In this document: positions 17,602-27,677 of the stretch, one piece after another
How the letters are laid out: every line of letters starts with the position of its first letter
Numbering within the stretch: the first letter of the stretch is position 1
NCBI RefSeq assembly: GCF_000215955.2
Contig: NZ_AFNV02000019.1
Location: forward strand, 30,187-94,186
Direction: 5' to 3'
Length of the DNA: 64,000 nucleotides
Source: Salinisphaera shabanensis E1L3A
GTDB lineage: Bacteria > Pseudomonadota > Gammaproteobacteria > Nevskiales > Salinisphaeraceae
Translations under genes and position numbers: made by a program
Notes under the pieces: generated by a model
The model's input: only the letters and a program-made list of their open reading frames with translations
The model's database searches: none
Told to the model about the DNA's origin: nothing

Positions 17602-18624
17602 ATGCATACAGAACAATGGCATGATGAGACTTTACCGCTCGGCGATTTCGTCCTCGATAGTGGCACAACGCTGCGCAATGCTCATCTCGCCTATAGCGTT
17701 AGCGGCACCCTGAACAGCGCAGGCAACAACCTTGTGGTGCTGCCAACGCACTACGGCGGTGCGATGAAAGCCAACCGCGCCTGGGCCGAGGGCAAACGCA
17801 GCCCGCTCAGCAGCGGCGACTACTGCCTGCTAATTCCGGCCTTGTTTGGTAACGGCGAATCGTCGTCGCCAAGTAACGCCTGTGCTGAACAGGCCGGCAC
17901 GGCGTTTCCGCGTACCACGCTGGCGGATAACGTACGGGCACAGCGGCAACTCATCGCGGCCCGATTCAACGACGCCGGCCCGCGTCTGGTCGCTGGCTGG
18001 TCGATGGGCGGCATGCAAGCCCTGCAATGGGGCGCGCTCTATCCCGAGCGCGTCAGGGCCCTGCTCGCCGTTTGTGCGACCGCACAATGCTATCCACACA
18101 ACGCATTATTTCTTGATGGGGTGAAAGCTGCGCTGCAAGCCGATCCGGCACTGGCAAGCGGCGGTTTTCCGCAACACGGGCTACGCGCCTTCGCGCGTGT
18201 GTATGCCGGGTGGGCCTATTCGCAACGCTTCTTTCGCGATGGCGGCTATCGCGCGCTTGGGTTCGAGAGCATGGAAGCGCTCGTCGCGCATTGGGAAACC
18301 GATCATCTACGGGCCAACCCGCACAATCTCCTGGCGATGCTCGATACCTGGCAGCAGGGCGATATCGCCGCTATGCCGGGGTTTGGCGAAGATACGGGCG
18401 CAGCACTTGCGAGCATCAATGCGCCGACCATCGCCATGCCGTGTCGTAGCGATCTTTACTTCACCGCCGAAGATGCCGCCCGTGATATCGCGCAAATCGC
18501 GCAGGGCGAATGTCGCATAATCGAATCGGACTTCGGCCATTGTTCCGGCGGCCCCGGTTACGAGCCCGCATCGACGCGCCTTGTTCTTCAGGCCATGCAG
18601 GACCTGCTCGGCGGCGCGGCGTAA
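17602..18624 (+). CDS. Alpha/beta hydrolase, homoserine O-acetyltransferase (MetX)-like
   Basis: 340-residue alpha/beta-hydrolase-fold protein of the MetX superfamily, cytoplasmic. The nucleophile elbow is GWSMGGMQALQWG (serine near residue 132), and the C-terminal catalytic histidine lies in SDFGHCSGGPG. It lacks the tight sequence agreement of true MetX acyltransferases (shorter, 340 residues, with an alanine-rich middle), so it may be a hydrolase or an acyltransferase with another substrate. It is divergently transcribed from the type III glutamine synthetase gene and shares its operator region, so a role in the same nitrogen-compound pathway is likely. Confidence 0.85.
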   Translation: MHTEQWHDETLPLGDFVLDSGTTLRNAHLAYSVSGTLNSAGNNLVVLPTHYGGAMKANRAWAEGKRSPLSSGDYCLLIPALFGNGESSSPSNACAEQAGTAFPRTTLADNVRAQRQLIAARFNDAGPRLVAGWSMGGMQALQWGALYPERVRALLAVCATAQCYPHNALFLDGVKAALQADPALASGGFPQHGLRAFARVYAGWAYSQRFFRDGGYRALGFESMEALVAHWETDHLRANPHNLLAMLDTWQQGDIAAMPGFGEDTGAALASINAPTIAMPCRSDLYFTAEDAARDIAQIAQGECRIIESDFGHCSGGPGYEPASTRLVLQAMQDLLGGAA

Positions 18625-18890
18625 GCCTGGTTCAGGCGGCACGCTACAGCGCTTCAGGGGTGCCTTCGAACTGACACTCGAGAAAGTCGATATCGTTTTC
18701 CTCGAGTGCGCTGTGAGCCGCATCGAGGGGCACCGCGGCGCCCGTTCCGCCGAGCATGCGCACGCTCTTTAAACCAGACGCCGGCGCGTACCAGCGCCGT
18801 GAATTCAGCGACACGAATAGGCATGGATCAGCGCAAAAAAAAAGCCGCCGTGCGAACACGGCGGCTTGATCTTACGCCCGGCCTATGCGA
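18625..18890. other. Short spacer with a doubtful 37-codon frame
   Basis: Between the MetX-like and aminotransferase genes. A minus-strand frame from an ATG at 18757 to 18644 would encode 37 residues ending LECQFEGTPEAL, with a plausible AGAG upstream. I recognise no family, and it could equally be noise. The terminator of the aminotransferase gene occupies the right side. Confidence 0.25.
18834..18867 (-). terminator. Rho-independent terminator of the aminotransferase gene
   Basis: Perfect stem AAGCCGCCGTG / CACGGCGGCTT (18842-18852 and 18857-18867) with a CGAA tetraloop. On the minus strand it is followed by a run of at least eight U residues. It starts 24 bp past the stop codon. Confidence 0.93.
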
Positions 18891-20153
18891 TTAGCTGCTT
18901 GAGTCGACAGCCTTGGCAAAGATATCCACGCCTTCGTCGATCTGCTCGCGGGTAACGACCAGCGGCGGCAAAAAGCGCACAACCTGCTTGCCAGGGCCGC
19001 AGCGCAGCAGGAGCAGACCATGCTTTTCGCATTCCTTGGCGACCTTCTCGGCGCGTGCGCCATCCGGCTTGCCGTCCTTCTGGAACTCGACGCCGACCAT
19101 CAGGCCCTTACCGCGGACATCGCCGATGCCATCATCCTTGTCGGCCAGCAGTTCAAGGCGCTCCTTGAGGTGCGCACCCTGGGTGCCGGCGTTATCCACC
19201 AGACCTTCTTCCTCGATGACATCAAGCGTGGCGAGCGCCGCGGCACAGGCCACGACGTTGCCGCCGTAGGTACCGCCCTGCGAACCGGGCAGACCTTTTT
19301 CCATGATCTTGCGCGGCGCGGCACAGGCCGATAGCGGGAAACCGCTGGCCAGGCCTTTGGCCGTGACCACGATATCCGGCTCTACATCGAAATGACTGTG
19401 CGACCAGAACTTGCCCGTGCGGCCATAGCCGGCCTGCACTTCATCGGCGCCCAGCAACATGCCGTGCTTGTCGCAGCGCTCACGCAGGCCCTGCATGAAT
19501 TTGGTGTTGGCCGGAATGAAGCCACCCTCACCCTGAATCGGCTCGATCAGCATGCCGGCGGTGTCACTCGGTGCGCTGATCGTCTGCAGGATGTAATCCA
19601 GTTCCTGCAAGCAGAATTCGGTCGCCTGATCTTCGGACCAGCCATAACGGAACGCGCTCGGGAACGGCGCGACGATCACGCCGCCCATCAGCGGCTGCAG
19701 GCCGGCGGTATACGCGGTACCAGACGTCGTCATCGACGCCGAACCCATGGTGCGGCCATGAAAGCCGCCGTGGAAGACCACGATATTGGGCCGACCCGTT
19801 GCGTGACGCATCAACCGCATGGCGGATTCGGCGGCTTCCGTGCCGGCACTGGCATAGAAGATGGAATCGATATCGCCCGGCATCTTGTCGGCCAGACGCG
19901 CCGACAGATCCTGAATCGGCTTGTGCAGAATCGTGGTGTACTGACCGTGGATCAGCTTACCGATCTGCTCCTGGGCGGCCGCGACCACTTTCGGATGGCA
20001 ATGGCCGGTGCTGGTCACGCCGATACCGGCTGTAAAATCCAGGTATCGCTTGCCGTCGGTATCGAACAGGTAGCAGCCTTCGCCGCGATCGACATGGACG
20101 TCGGTAGCCTGCTTGAGCAGGGGCGATAGATTGCTCTTGTTGCTTCCTATCAT
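18891..20153 (-). CDS. Class III PLP-dependent aminotransferase (GABA-transaminase-like)
   Basis: 420-residue fold-type I aminotransferase that moves the omega-amino group of a substrate such as 4-aminobutyrate to 2-oxoglutarate or pyruvate, cytoplasmic. Landmarks are the start-domain YLDFTAGIGVTSTGHCHP, the cofactor-binding ASAGTEAAESAMRLMRHATG, the FHGGFHGRTMGSASMT loop, LIEPIQGEGGF, DEVQAGYGRTGKFWSHSHF and the PLP lysine in VTAKGLASGFPLSA (about residue 270). Terminated by its own hairpin. It precedes the 3-isopropylmalate/tartrate dehydrogenase-like gene in genome order but is transcribed after it with a 116 bp gap, so an operon is possible. Substrate not certain. Confidence 0.9.
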   Translation of the reverse strand: MIGSNKSNLSPLLKQATDVHVDRGEGCYLFDTDGKRYLDFTAGIGVTSTGHCHPKVVAAAQEQIGKLIHGQYTTILHKPIQDLSARLADKMPGDIDSIFYASAGTEAAESAMRLMRHATGRPNIVVFHGGFHGRTMGSASMTTSGTAYTAGLQPLMGGVIVAPFPSAFRYGWSEDQATEFCLQELDYILQTISAPSDTAGMLIEPIQGEGGFIPANTKFMQGLRERCDKHGMLLGADEVQAGYGRTGKFWSHSHFDVEPDIVVTAKGLASGFPLSACAAPRKIMEKGLPGSQGGTYGGNVVACAAALATLDVIEEEGLVDNAGTQGAHLKERLELLADKDDGIGDVRGKGLMVGVEFQKDGKPDGARAEKVAKECEKHGLLLLRCGPGKQVVRFLPPLVVTREQIDEGVDIFAKAVDSSS

Positions 20154-20269
20154 GACGGCACTCCTGGATGGCCTTGTTACAGATTGCGCGCGAGCCTAGA
20201 CGGGATGAATACGAGTTTCAACGCCTGGACAGACCCCGCCGCGGTATCGTTAGCGAAAAACGTGAAAAA

Positions 20270-21418
20270 TCAAAGAGCGTTGACGATGGCGTCGCCGATT
20301 TCGTCGGTGGCGCGTCGTTCGCGCCCGTGTTCAGCCAGATCCGCTGCGACAACTTCACGCAGGCGTTTGCCCGCACGGTCCGCGGCGGGATCCTCGACGC
20401 CCATCCATTCCAGCATCATCGCCGTGGTCAGCAGCATCGCGGTCGGCCCGGCCACGTTCTTGCCGGCGATATCCGGCGCACTACCGTGCGTCGGCTCGAA
20501 CATCGGCGGGCGCGTGCGATCCGATGGATTGATATTCGACGACGGCGACACGCCCATGCCGCCGTTCAACACGGCCGCAAGGTCGGTGAGGATATCGCCG
20601 AACAGATTCGATGCCACCACGACGTCGAACGCCCACGGATGGCTGACGAACTTCATGCACGCGGCGTCCACCAGTTCGTGGTGCGTGGCCACGTCGGGGT
20701 ACTCCTTGGCGATCTCGGCGAACATGTCGGTCCACATGTCCCCCCAGAAACGCTGGGCGTTGCGCTTGGTGACCACACAGACCTGGCTGGCTTTTGCGTC
20801 GCGCCCGAAGGTGCGGTCGCGCCCTTCGGCGGCGCGCTCGGCAGCCCGTACGCGTGCCTGTTCGAAGGCATGACGGATAATGCGATCGGTCGCCCGATGC
20901 GTGAACAGAGCCACCTGGGTCGCGATTTCGTTTTCGGTGCCCACCGCCAGTCGGCCACCCTGATTGACGTACTCGCCTTCGCTATTTTCGCGGATAACGA
21001 GCATGTCGATATCGTTGGCACGCGGATCGGCCAGATACTGCGGGGCGCCCGCCATCGGCCGGCACGGGCGCTCACAACACCACTGATCAAAGCCTTTACG
21101 GATTTCCAGCAACGGCGATAGCGATACCGCATCCGAGAGCAGGTAGCGGTTCGGATCGTCGATCGGGCCCGGGTCGCCGAGCGCGCCGAGCAGAATCGCA
21201 TCGAATTGTTCGAGGCGCTCCAGGTAATCGGCCGGCGCACTCTCGCCATGCTTTTCATGCCAGGCATGAGACGGCCACTCGAACGTCTCGTAGTCGATCG
21301 TCAGATCCGGATCGCTCGCCACAAGGGCATCAATCGCGCGGGTGGACTGCGCGATCACTTCCGGGCCAATACCGTCGCCGGGCAGAACCGCGACGCGCCA
21401 TGTCTTTTTCGTAGTCAT
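20270..21418 (-). CDS. Tartrate/D-malate dehydrogenase-type decarboxylating dehydrogenase
   Basis: 382-residue member of the isocitrate/isopropylmalate dehydrogenase family. The opening VAVLPGDGIGPEVIAQS and the C-terminal block (EPTHGSAPDIAGKN) are diagnostic of the family. The RENSEGEYVNQGG segment and the NLFGDILTDLAAVLNGG metal-site region place it with the tartrate/D-malate dehydrogenases (TtuC/DmlA) rather than LeuB. It would oxidise and decarboxylate a 2-hydroxy-dicarboxylate with NAD. The start at 21418 is chosen because MTTKKTWRVAVLPG aligns with family N-termini; the frame runs on upstream but into low-quality sequence. Substrate is inferred. Confidence 0.85.
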   Translation of the reverse strand: MTTKKTWRVAVLPGDGIGPEVIAQSTRAIDALVASDPDLTIDYETFEWPSHAWHEKHGESAPADYLERLEQFDAILLGALGDPGPIDDPNRYLLSDAVSLSPLLEIRKGFDQWCCERPCRPMAGAPQYLADPRANDIDMLVIRENSEGEYVNQGGRLAVGTENEIATQVALFTHRATDRIIRHAFEQARVRAAERAAEGRDRTFGRDAKASQVCVVTKRNAQRFWGDMWTDMFAEIAKEYPDVATHHELVDAACMKFVSHPWAFDVVVASNLFGDILTDLAAVLNGGMGVSPSSNINPSDRTRPPMFEPTHGSAPDIAGKNVAGPTAMLLTTAMMLEWMGVEDPAADRAGKRLREVVAADLAEHGRERRATDEIGDAIVNAL

Positions 21419-21551
21419 GCGCCGCAGGCTATCACTGACTTGTACCCATACGCATGGGTTTGGTCGACAAAGCGGCGTTTTTCTGTTTCCACCGCCACAC
21501 CATCCGCGCCGGAACGGGGGCCATACGTTCTGAAAAAACGCGACCGAGCTG

Positions 21552-22464
<913 letters not shown>

Positions 22465-23631
22465 ATGAAGACCTTGCACTCACGCTATCTGATGCCGTCG
22501 GCACTGTCGGCAGTCACCGTATTTGCGTTCGCCGCGCCGGCCCACGCTTTCGAATTCAAGGTATCCGGTCAGGTCGACCGTGCCGCGATCGCCGCCGACA
22601 ACGGTGAAGACCGGGATATCGGCTTCGTCGACAACGTCGGCTCCAACAGCCGTTTCCGTTTCACCGGCGCCCAGGATCTCGACAACGGCTACAACATCGG
22701 TTTCGCCTATGAAATCGGCCTGAACGAAAACCCATCCACCTCTTTCGACGTCAACAACGGCGGCGGCAGCGAAGACGACTTCCTCGACAACCGTCTTGCC
22801 AATGTCTATGTCGAAGGCGATTTCGGTCGCTTCACGTTCGGCAAGCTCGATGGCGCGGCCAACGGCTCGTCCGAGCTCAACTATAGCGGCACCATGTATC
22901 TCGGCGGTGGCCAGGGTATTTCCATGTATGCCGGCGGCGTGAGCTTCCTCGACGATGAAGGCCGCGTGATCACCAATCTGTCGGCAGCCTCCAACCACTT
23001 CGACGGTATTTCGCGCCAGAACGGTGTGCGCTACGACACGCCCAGCCTGGGCGGCGCCGTGCTGTCTGCTTCGCTGGACAACGGCCATGCCTATGAACTG
23101 GCCGCCCGCTACGAAACCCCGTTCGCCGATGGCGGCAAGGCCGGTTTCGTGCTCTCGCATCTCGATACCCAAGACCAGGATTTCGATATCGAGCCCGACG
23201 GTACCGTCAACGACAACAGCCCGCGTTTCCAGGAAACCGGTGGCACCGGTTCTTTGCTGCTGCCCTCCGGCATTACCCTGACGGCCTCCTACAAGCAGCG
23301 CGACTACATGGCTGAAGACCGGGCCACCGCAGAAAACTATTTCGGTGGCGTGGGTTACGTGCTCGACAAGCACCACTTCGAAGCCAGCTACATGCAGACC
23401 AACGACCTGGCCGGCGATGGCAGCAAGGGCCGCAGCTACGGTCTGGCCTATGTCTATGACGTGATCGACAGCGTCGAGCTGTTCGCCTCCTATCATCACC
23501 TGACGCTGGACGATGCGAGCTACAGCTATACCGAAACCGACGCAGCCGGGGATGACATCAACATCACCGCCACCGGCGACGCCCAGGATCTTGATATCCT
23601 GTACGTTGGCACCCGCCTGAAATTCCTCTAA
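22465..23631 (+). CDS. Outer-membrane porin
   Basis: Trimeric diffusion-porin type protein of 388 residues. The signal peptide (about 1-28, AFAAPAHAF) is followed by amphipathic beta strands with alternating residues, for example FEFKVSGQVDRAAIAADNGE, SRFRFTGAQDLDNGYNIGFA and VYVEGDFGRFTFGKLDGAANG. The gram-negative porin GxFGRxxxGK-type motif in the last segment identifies the family. The C-terminus ends in RLKFL, close to the terminal phenylalanine recognised by the Bam machinery. Strong GGGAGAG ribosome binding site. The acidic loops fit a marine or halotolerant lifestyle. Selectivity unknown. Confidence 0.93.
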   Translation: MKTLHSRYLMPSALSAVTVFAFAAPAHAFEFKVSGQVDRAAIAADNGEDRDIGFVDNVGSNSRFRFTGAQDLDNGYNIGFAYEIGLNENPSTSFDVNNGGGSEDDFLDNRLANVYVEGDFGRFTFGKLDGAANGSSELNYSGTMYLGGGQGISMYAGGVSFLDDEGRVITNLSAASNHFDGISRQNGVRYDTPSLGGAVLSASLDNGHAYELAARYETPFADGGKAGFVLSHLDTQDQDFDIEPDGTVNDNSPRFQETGGTGSLLLPSGITLTASYKQRDYMAEDRATAENYFGGVGYVLDKHHFEASYMQTNDLAGDGSKGRSYGLAYVYDVIDSVELFASYHHLTLDDASYSYTETDAAGDDINITATGDAQDLDILYVGTRLKFL

Positions 23632-23649
23632 AGCCGAGTCGAAGACCGT

Positions 23650-24108
23650 ATGCAGCACTCTATGAAAACCGCGGCCTCCGGTCTTTGTGTCGCCCTGTGC
23701 AGCCTGCTTATTGCAGGCTGCGCTGGCACCGGCACGCGCGAGCCCGTCAACTACAATCGGTTACCGGGGTCGGGCGACCAGATGGCCGAAGGGCCGGGGT
23801 TGATGAGTCCCGCTCGGGGCGACGATTACGATGACGGCGTTCGTGTCTACTCGGACGATGCATCGAAGCCGGCGTTGATCAATCGGGATGACCGGGCGCG
23901 GCAAACGGCCGGACAGCCCCGCGCGGCCGACGACGTTGGGACAACCGCCGTATCGGCGCCGAGTGCCGCGCAGGAGCAGGAATTTTCCGATTACGAGGCC
24001 TATCAGCGTTTCCGGAACATGCCGAAAGACTCGCCTGAATACCAGCGTTTCAAGGACTGGCAGGAATGGAAGCAGTACCAGCAATGGAAAAACAGCCAGC
24101 AACGCTAG
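23650..24108 (+). CDS. Predicted lipoprotein, function unknown
   Basis: 152-residue protein with a lipoprotein signal peptide whose lipobox is LIAGC (acylated cysteine about residue 24). The mature part is short, hydrophilic and low-complexity, ending in an aromatic, lysine/glutamine-rich stretch (DWQEWKQYQQWKNSQQR). I recognise no family. It begins 19 bp after the porin stop and is probably cotranscribed with it; a terminator follows. The ATG four codons in (23662) is an equally possible start. Confidence 0.75.
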   Translation: MQHSMKTAASGLCVALCSLLIAGCAGTGTREPVNYNRLPGSGDQMAEGPGLMSPARGDDYDDGVRVYSDDASKPALINRDDRARQTAGQPRAADDVGTTAVSAPSAAQEQEFSDYEAYQRFRNMPKDSPEYQRFKDWQEWKQYQQWKNSQQR

Positions 24109-24423
24109 TACTCGCTGATTTTGAATAGCGAAGCATAGGTCGATCGATCGCGCGGGGATTGTCTGAACCGTCGGTCGATCGACCTTTTTTATGCGCTTCG
24201 GGCTACGTTGCGACTCGGCTTGCAGCGACACACCGGCTCTGCCAAAACCCATCCCAATGCCACAAGCGCGCACAGACGTTCTTCAGGTAACCGCCGCAGC
24301 ATCCCGCCCTGCTCAACGACCGACGCTCTCTCTCGGCACCAGACCTCGCCCTGGCTAGCACCTTAACGACCTTATTCGGTCTTTCGTCGGCCCAGTTGCA
24401 CGCCGACCCGCGGGCCGCATGCG
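24109..24423. other. Spacer between the porin operon and the TRAP permease gene
   Basis: A 315 bp spacer between convergent genes. It begins with a rho-independent terminator; the remainder is GC-rich with no gene, RNA or repeat that I can support. Confidence 0.5.
24137..24191 (+). terminator. Terminator of the porin-lipoprotein unit
   Basis: AGGTCGATCGA (24137-24147) pairs with TCGATCGACCT (24175-24185), and six or more T residues follow on the plus strand. The loop is long (27 bases) and may hold a second small hairpin. Confidence 0.8.
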
Positions 24424-26436
24424 TCAAAGCGCCTGCGCGGGCTGTCGCGCTGCCCGCATGTGGTGAAACAAGCCAACGGCCATCAACAGTCCGATGCCGG
24501 CAATATCAGTCCAGGACCCCGGCTTGAGCATCAACAGCGCACCGGCGAGCATCACCAGTCGCTCATACCAGGTCATACGAATCTTGAAGTAACCCTGAGT
24601 GGCGGCCACGAATGCGAGCATGCCGACCAGTGCCGTGACGATCACCCACGCAGCGTAGTACCAGTTGCTGACGTTATACAGCAGCAACTCGGGGTTGAAG
24701 AAGAACATGAACGGCAGGATCGCCGTGCGCAGATCGTAGATAAACCCCTGTACGCCGGTGGCGATCGGATCGGCCCGCGAGATGGCCGCAGCCGCATAGG
24801 CAGCCAGACCGACCGGGGGCGTATCGTCGGCAAGAATGCCGAAATAAAACACGAACAGATGCACGGCCACCAACGGCACATCCATACCCGCGGCCGCGGC
24901 GAGGCTGGAGATCACCGGCGCGACCAGCGCGGCCATGACAATATAGTTCGCCGTCGTGGGCAGGCCGATACCCAGAATCAGCGACGTGATCGCCGACAGA
25001 ATCAGCACGATCCAGATATTGCCGCCCGAAAGCACATCGAGCACCTGGGTCAGGCCGTAGCCAAGATTGGTCATCGTGACCATGCCGACGATGATGCCGG
25101 CGGCGGCGGTGGCCACGGCGATCGTGGTCATGTTGCGCGCGCCCAGTTCCAGGCCGGCGACGATGGCGCGCAGGCCCTGCCACAGGCCGCCCACCAAGCC
25201 GCCGTCGCTCTTCACGCCCTTGACCGTTTCCTGTACCAGAATCAGACCCGCGAGTACGACGGTGGCATTGAGCGCACTGCGCTCGGGGGTGAGATTGGCC
25301 CACATCAGCTCGTAGAGCAGAAATGCCACCGGAATCAGGTAGTGGATGCCCTTGATGAAGGTGGGCCAGAACGGCGGCAGTTCGGAACGTGGTAGCCCCT
25401 CGAGCCCGAGCTTGAGTGCTTCCAGATGCACCACGTAGAGCAGGCCGAGATACGTCAGTACCGCCGGCACGAGCGCATAGACGATGAGCTGCGAATACGG
25501 CACATCGATAAAGGTGGCCATGATGAACGCGGCCGCGCCCATGATGGGCGGCATGAGTTGGCCGTTCACCGACGCAGCCACTTCGGTCGCACCCGCCTTG
25601 ACTGCCGGATAGCCCACCTTTGTCATCAACGGAATGGTGAACGTGCCGGTCGTGACGGTATTCGCCGTCGACGAACCCGAGATCACGCCGGTCAACAGGC
25701 TGGCCACCACCGATGCCTTGGCCGGTCCACCACGGAACGTGCCCAGGCCGCTGTACGCCAGGTCGACGAAATACTGACCTGCCCCGGCCTTGTCGAGCAG
25801 CGCGCCAAAGAGTACGAACAGAAACACGAAGGTCGCAGAGACCTGGATCGGCGTGCCCCAGATCCCCTCAGTGGTGATATAGAGCTGCTGGATGATCTCC
25901 GACCATTGATAGCCGTTGTGCAGATAGATCACGTCAGGCGGCGTCAGCGGAATGATGCCGGCCGGACCGGTCACGCCGTACAGGACAACGATCGCGGCGA
26001 TGATGGGCAGCGCGAAACCCAGCAAGCGTACCGAAGCAACGGCCAGAAACAGCATCAGCGCCGAGCCGACCCAGACATCGCGCGTTTCGGGCAGCCCGCC
26101 CTGAATCATCACGATGTTGTAGTAGTTGAACAGAATATAGAGCGCGCTGGCGACGCTGGCGGCGGCCAGAATCCAGTCGTACCAAGGGATACGATCAAGC
26201 GGCCCGCCCTTGCGCGGATAGGCCAGAAACGCCAGCGCAAAGCCGAATGCGAGATGGATCGAGCCTATTTTCTGCGGGTTGAGCGTGCCGAAATAACTCG
26301 CATAGAGCTGAAACAGACTCCACGCCACCGCGATCGCCACCAGCAACCAGCGTTGCCAATTCAAGGCCGGCTCACGCCCACCGTATTCGGTGGCCTTGAC
26401 GATGTCTTCAGCTTCTCGCGATACGTGTTCGCTCAT
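24424..26436 (-). CDS. TRAP transporter fused permease (DctQM type)
   Basis: Inner-membrane permease of 670 residues that fuses the small 4-helix and large 12-helix TRAP subunits; it takes solute from a periplasmic binding protein using a sodium gradient. The N-terminal small-subunit part occupies about residues 25-180; the large-subunit part (about 190-640) contains GVISGSSTANTVTTGTFTI and AASVNGQLMPPIMGAAAF, and near the C-terminus ILGIGLPTTANYIVMAALV and ADDTPPVGLAAYAAAAIS, all typical of the TAXI-associated fused class. Its binding protein is encoded 109 bp upstream, across a hairpin. Confidence 0.93.
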   Translation of the reverse strand: MSEHVSREAEDIVKATEYGGREPALNWQRWLLVAIAVAWSLFQLYASYFGTLNPQKIGSIHLAFGFALAFLAYPRKGGPLDRIPWYDWILAAASVASALYILFNYYNIVMIQGGLPETRDVWVGSALMLFLAVASVRLLGFALPIIAAIVVLYGVTGPAGIIPLTPPDVIYLHNGYQWSEIIQQLYITTEGIWGTPIQVSATFVFLFVLFGALLDKAGAGQYFVDLAYSGLGTFRGGPAKASVVASLLTGVISGSSTANTVTTGTFTIPLMTKVGYPAVKAGATEVAASVNGQLMPPIMGAAAFIMATFIDVPYSQLIVYALVPAVLTYLGLLYVVHLEALKLGLEGLPRSELPPFWPTFIKGIHYLIPVAFLLYELMWANLTPERSALNATVVLAGLILVQETVKGVKSDGGLVGGLWQGLRAIVAGLELGARNMTTIAVATAAAGIIVGMVTMTNLGYGLTQVLDVLSGGNIWIVLILSAITSLILGIGLPTTANYIVMAALVAPVISSLAAAAGMDVPLVAVHLFVFYFGILADDTPPVGLAAYAAAAISRADPIATGVQGFIYDLRTAILPFMFFFNPELLLYNVSNWYYAAWVIVTALVGMLAFVAATQGYFKIRMTWYERLVMLAGALLMLKPGSWTDIAGIGLLMAVGLFHHMRAARQPAQAL

Positions 26437-26486
26437 CGCTCGTTCCTGCCATTCAAAGGCGGCGCCGGTTGCACGCGGCCCAAACG

Positions 26487-26515
26487 TGAAAACCCCGACC
26501 GCAGGGGCCGGGGTT
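26487..26515 (-). terminator. Hairpin between TRAP binding-protein and permease genes
   Basis: AACCCCG (26491-26497) pairs with CGGGGTT (26509-26515), and on the minus strand UUUUC follows. It sits between two genes that should work together, so partial termination that makes more binding protein than permease is likely. Confidence 0.75.
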
Positions 26516-26545
26516 CAATCATCCTGTTGCGCTAAGGCCGGTCGA

Positions 26546-27541
26546 TCACGACGACGGCAGCAGGCTATCCTTGACGTCGATGTTCTGTTCCTTGAAGAAC
26601 TTCACCGCGCCCGAGTGCAACGGAATGGACATGCCTTCCAGAGCGCTGTCGAGCGTGAAGTACTTCTTCAGGTTCGGATTGGCGATATCGTTATAGAACG
26701 CGTCCTTCTTTTCGTTGAAGACGGTGTTCATGAACTGGTAGACGGCATCTTCCGACAAATCCGACGAAGTCACGAGCATCGCCTTGAGCGTGACCGCGCT
26801 CGCCGAGCCCATATTCGGATAGGTCCCTTCGGGAATATCGATACGGGTATAGAACGGATACTTGGCGTTCAATTCCTCGATCTTTTCCGGTGCGACCGAA
26901 ACCAGTTCGATCGGCGCGGTCTGGGCGGCCTCCGTGATCGCCGAGGCGCCCAACCCCACGGTATAGAACATGGCATCGATCTGGCCGTCGCGCAGCAGAC
27001 CGACGGCACTGCCCGCGCTGCCGCGTACCGGCGCTTTCAGGTCGTCGATGCTCATATCGAAAGCGCCGAACAGGTTCTTGACGTCCTGTTCCGTGCCGGA
27101 GCCGATATCGCCGACATAGACGCGCTTGCCTTTCATATCGGCCAGCGTCTTGATGTCCGCGTCCTTGCGCGCGAGCACCTGGATGGTTTCCGGATAGAGC
27201 ACGGCGACGCCGCGCAGGTTGTCGACCGGCTTGCCCTCGAATGCTTCCACGCCACTGCCGTTGTAGGCGTAGTAGGCGACGTTGTTCTGGCTTACACCCA
27301 TCTGCAGCTGACCAGCGCCCACGGCACGGTCGTTGAACACCGAACCGCCGGTTGAACGTGCGTTGGCCCGGATGTCGATACCGGCTTCGTTGACGATCTT
27401 GGCCATGCCGACCGCGGTCGGATAGTACAAACCGGTGGTCGAGCCCGAACCGATGGTGATGAACGTACGCGCACTTGCAGCCTGGGCAACGCCCAGCACC
27501 AGCGTGGCGACGGCAAGCGTCTTGAGAATTCGCGTGAACAT
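26546..27541 (-). CDS. TAXI-family TRAP transporter solute-binding protein
   Basis: Periplasmic receptor of 331 residues for the TRAP permease encoded next. The signal peptide (about 1-24, AQAASA) leads to FITIGSGSTTGLYYPTAVGM, the hallmark opening of the TAXI family. Further typical segments are STGGSVFNDRAVGAGQLQMG, VYVGDIGSGTEQDVKN and the C-terminal helical lobe. The ATG at 27541 begins a proper signal peptide; the in-frame upstream extension lacks one. TAXI receptors are often associated with glutamate or other carboxylate uptake, but the ligand here is unknown. Confidence 0.93.
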   Translation of the reverse strand: MFTRILKTLAVATLVLGVAQAASARTFITIGSGSTTGLYYPTAVGMAKIVNEAGIDIRANARSTGGSVFNDRAVGAGQLQMGVSQNNVAYYAYNGSGVEAFEGKPVDNLRGVAVLYPETIQVLARKDADIKTLADMKGKRVYVGDIGSGTEQDVKNLFGAFDMSIDDLKAPVRGSAGSAVGLLRDGQIDAMFYTVGLGASAITEAAQTAPIELVSVAPEKIEELNAKYPFYTRIDIPEGTYPNMGSASAVTLKAMLVTSSDLSEDAVYQFMNTVFNEKKDAFYNDIANPNLKKYFTLDSALEGMSIPLHSGAVKFFKEQNIDVKDSLLPSS

Positions 27542-27677
27542 GGCGATGAAAGCCCCCTGAGAAATAACGTGGTACCGGTCGCAGGTCGCGACGCGGCGGT
27601 CAATCGAGTCTAGCCAAGGCCACGATAAACGCAAGGAGCGGGCCAGGATGAGAGCACCCCGAGCCTGTGCCGGAATA

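Noticed and set aside
18644..18757. 37-codon frame between MetX-like and aminotransferase genes
   Set aside because: Too short and without family or conservation evidence; kept only as a remark in the spacer entry.
22480..23658. 392-codon open frame antisense to the porin gene
   Set aside because: The porin reads with signal peptide and beta-strand pattern; the antisense product is low-complexity and valine/glycine rich without motifs.
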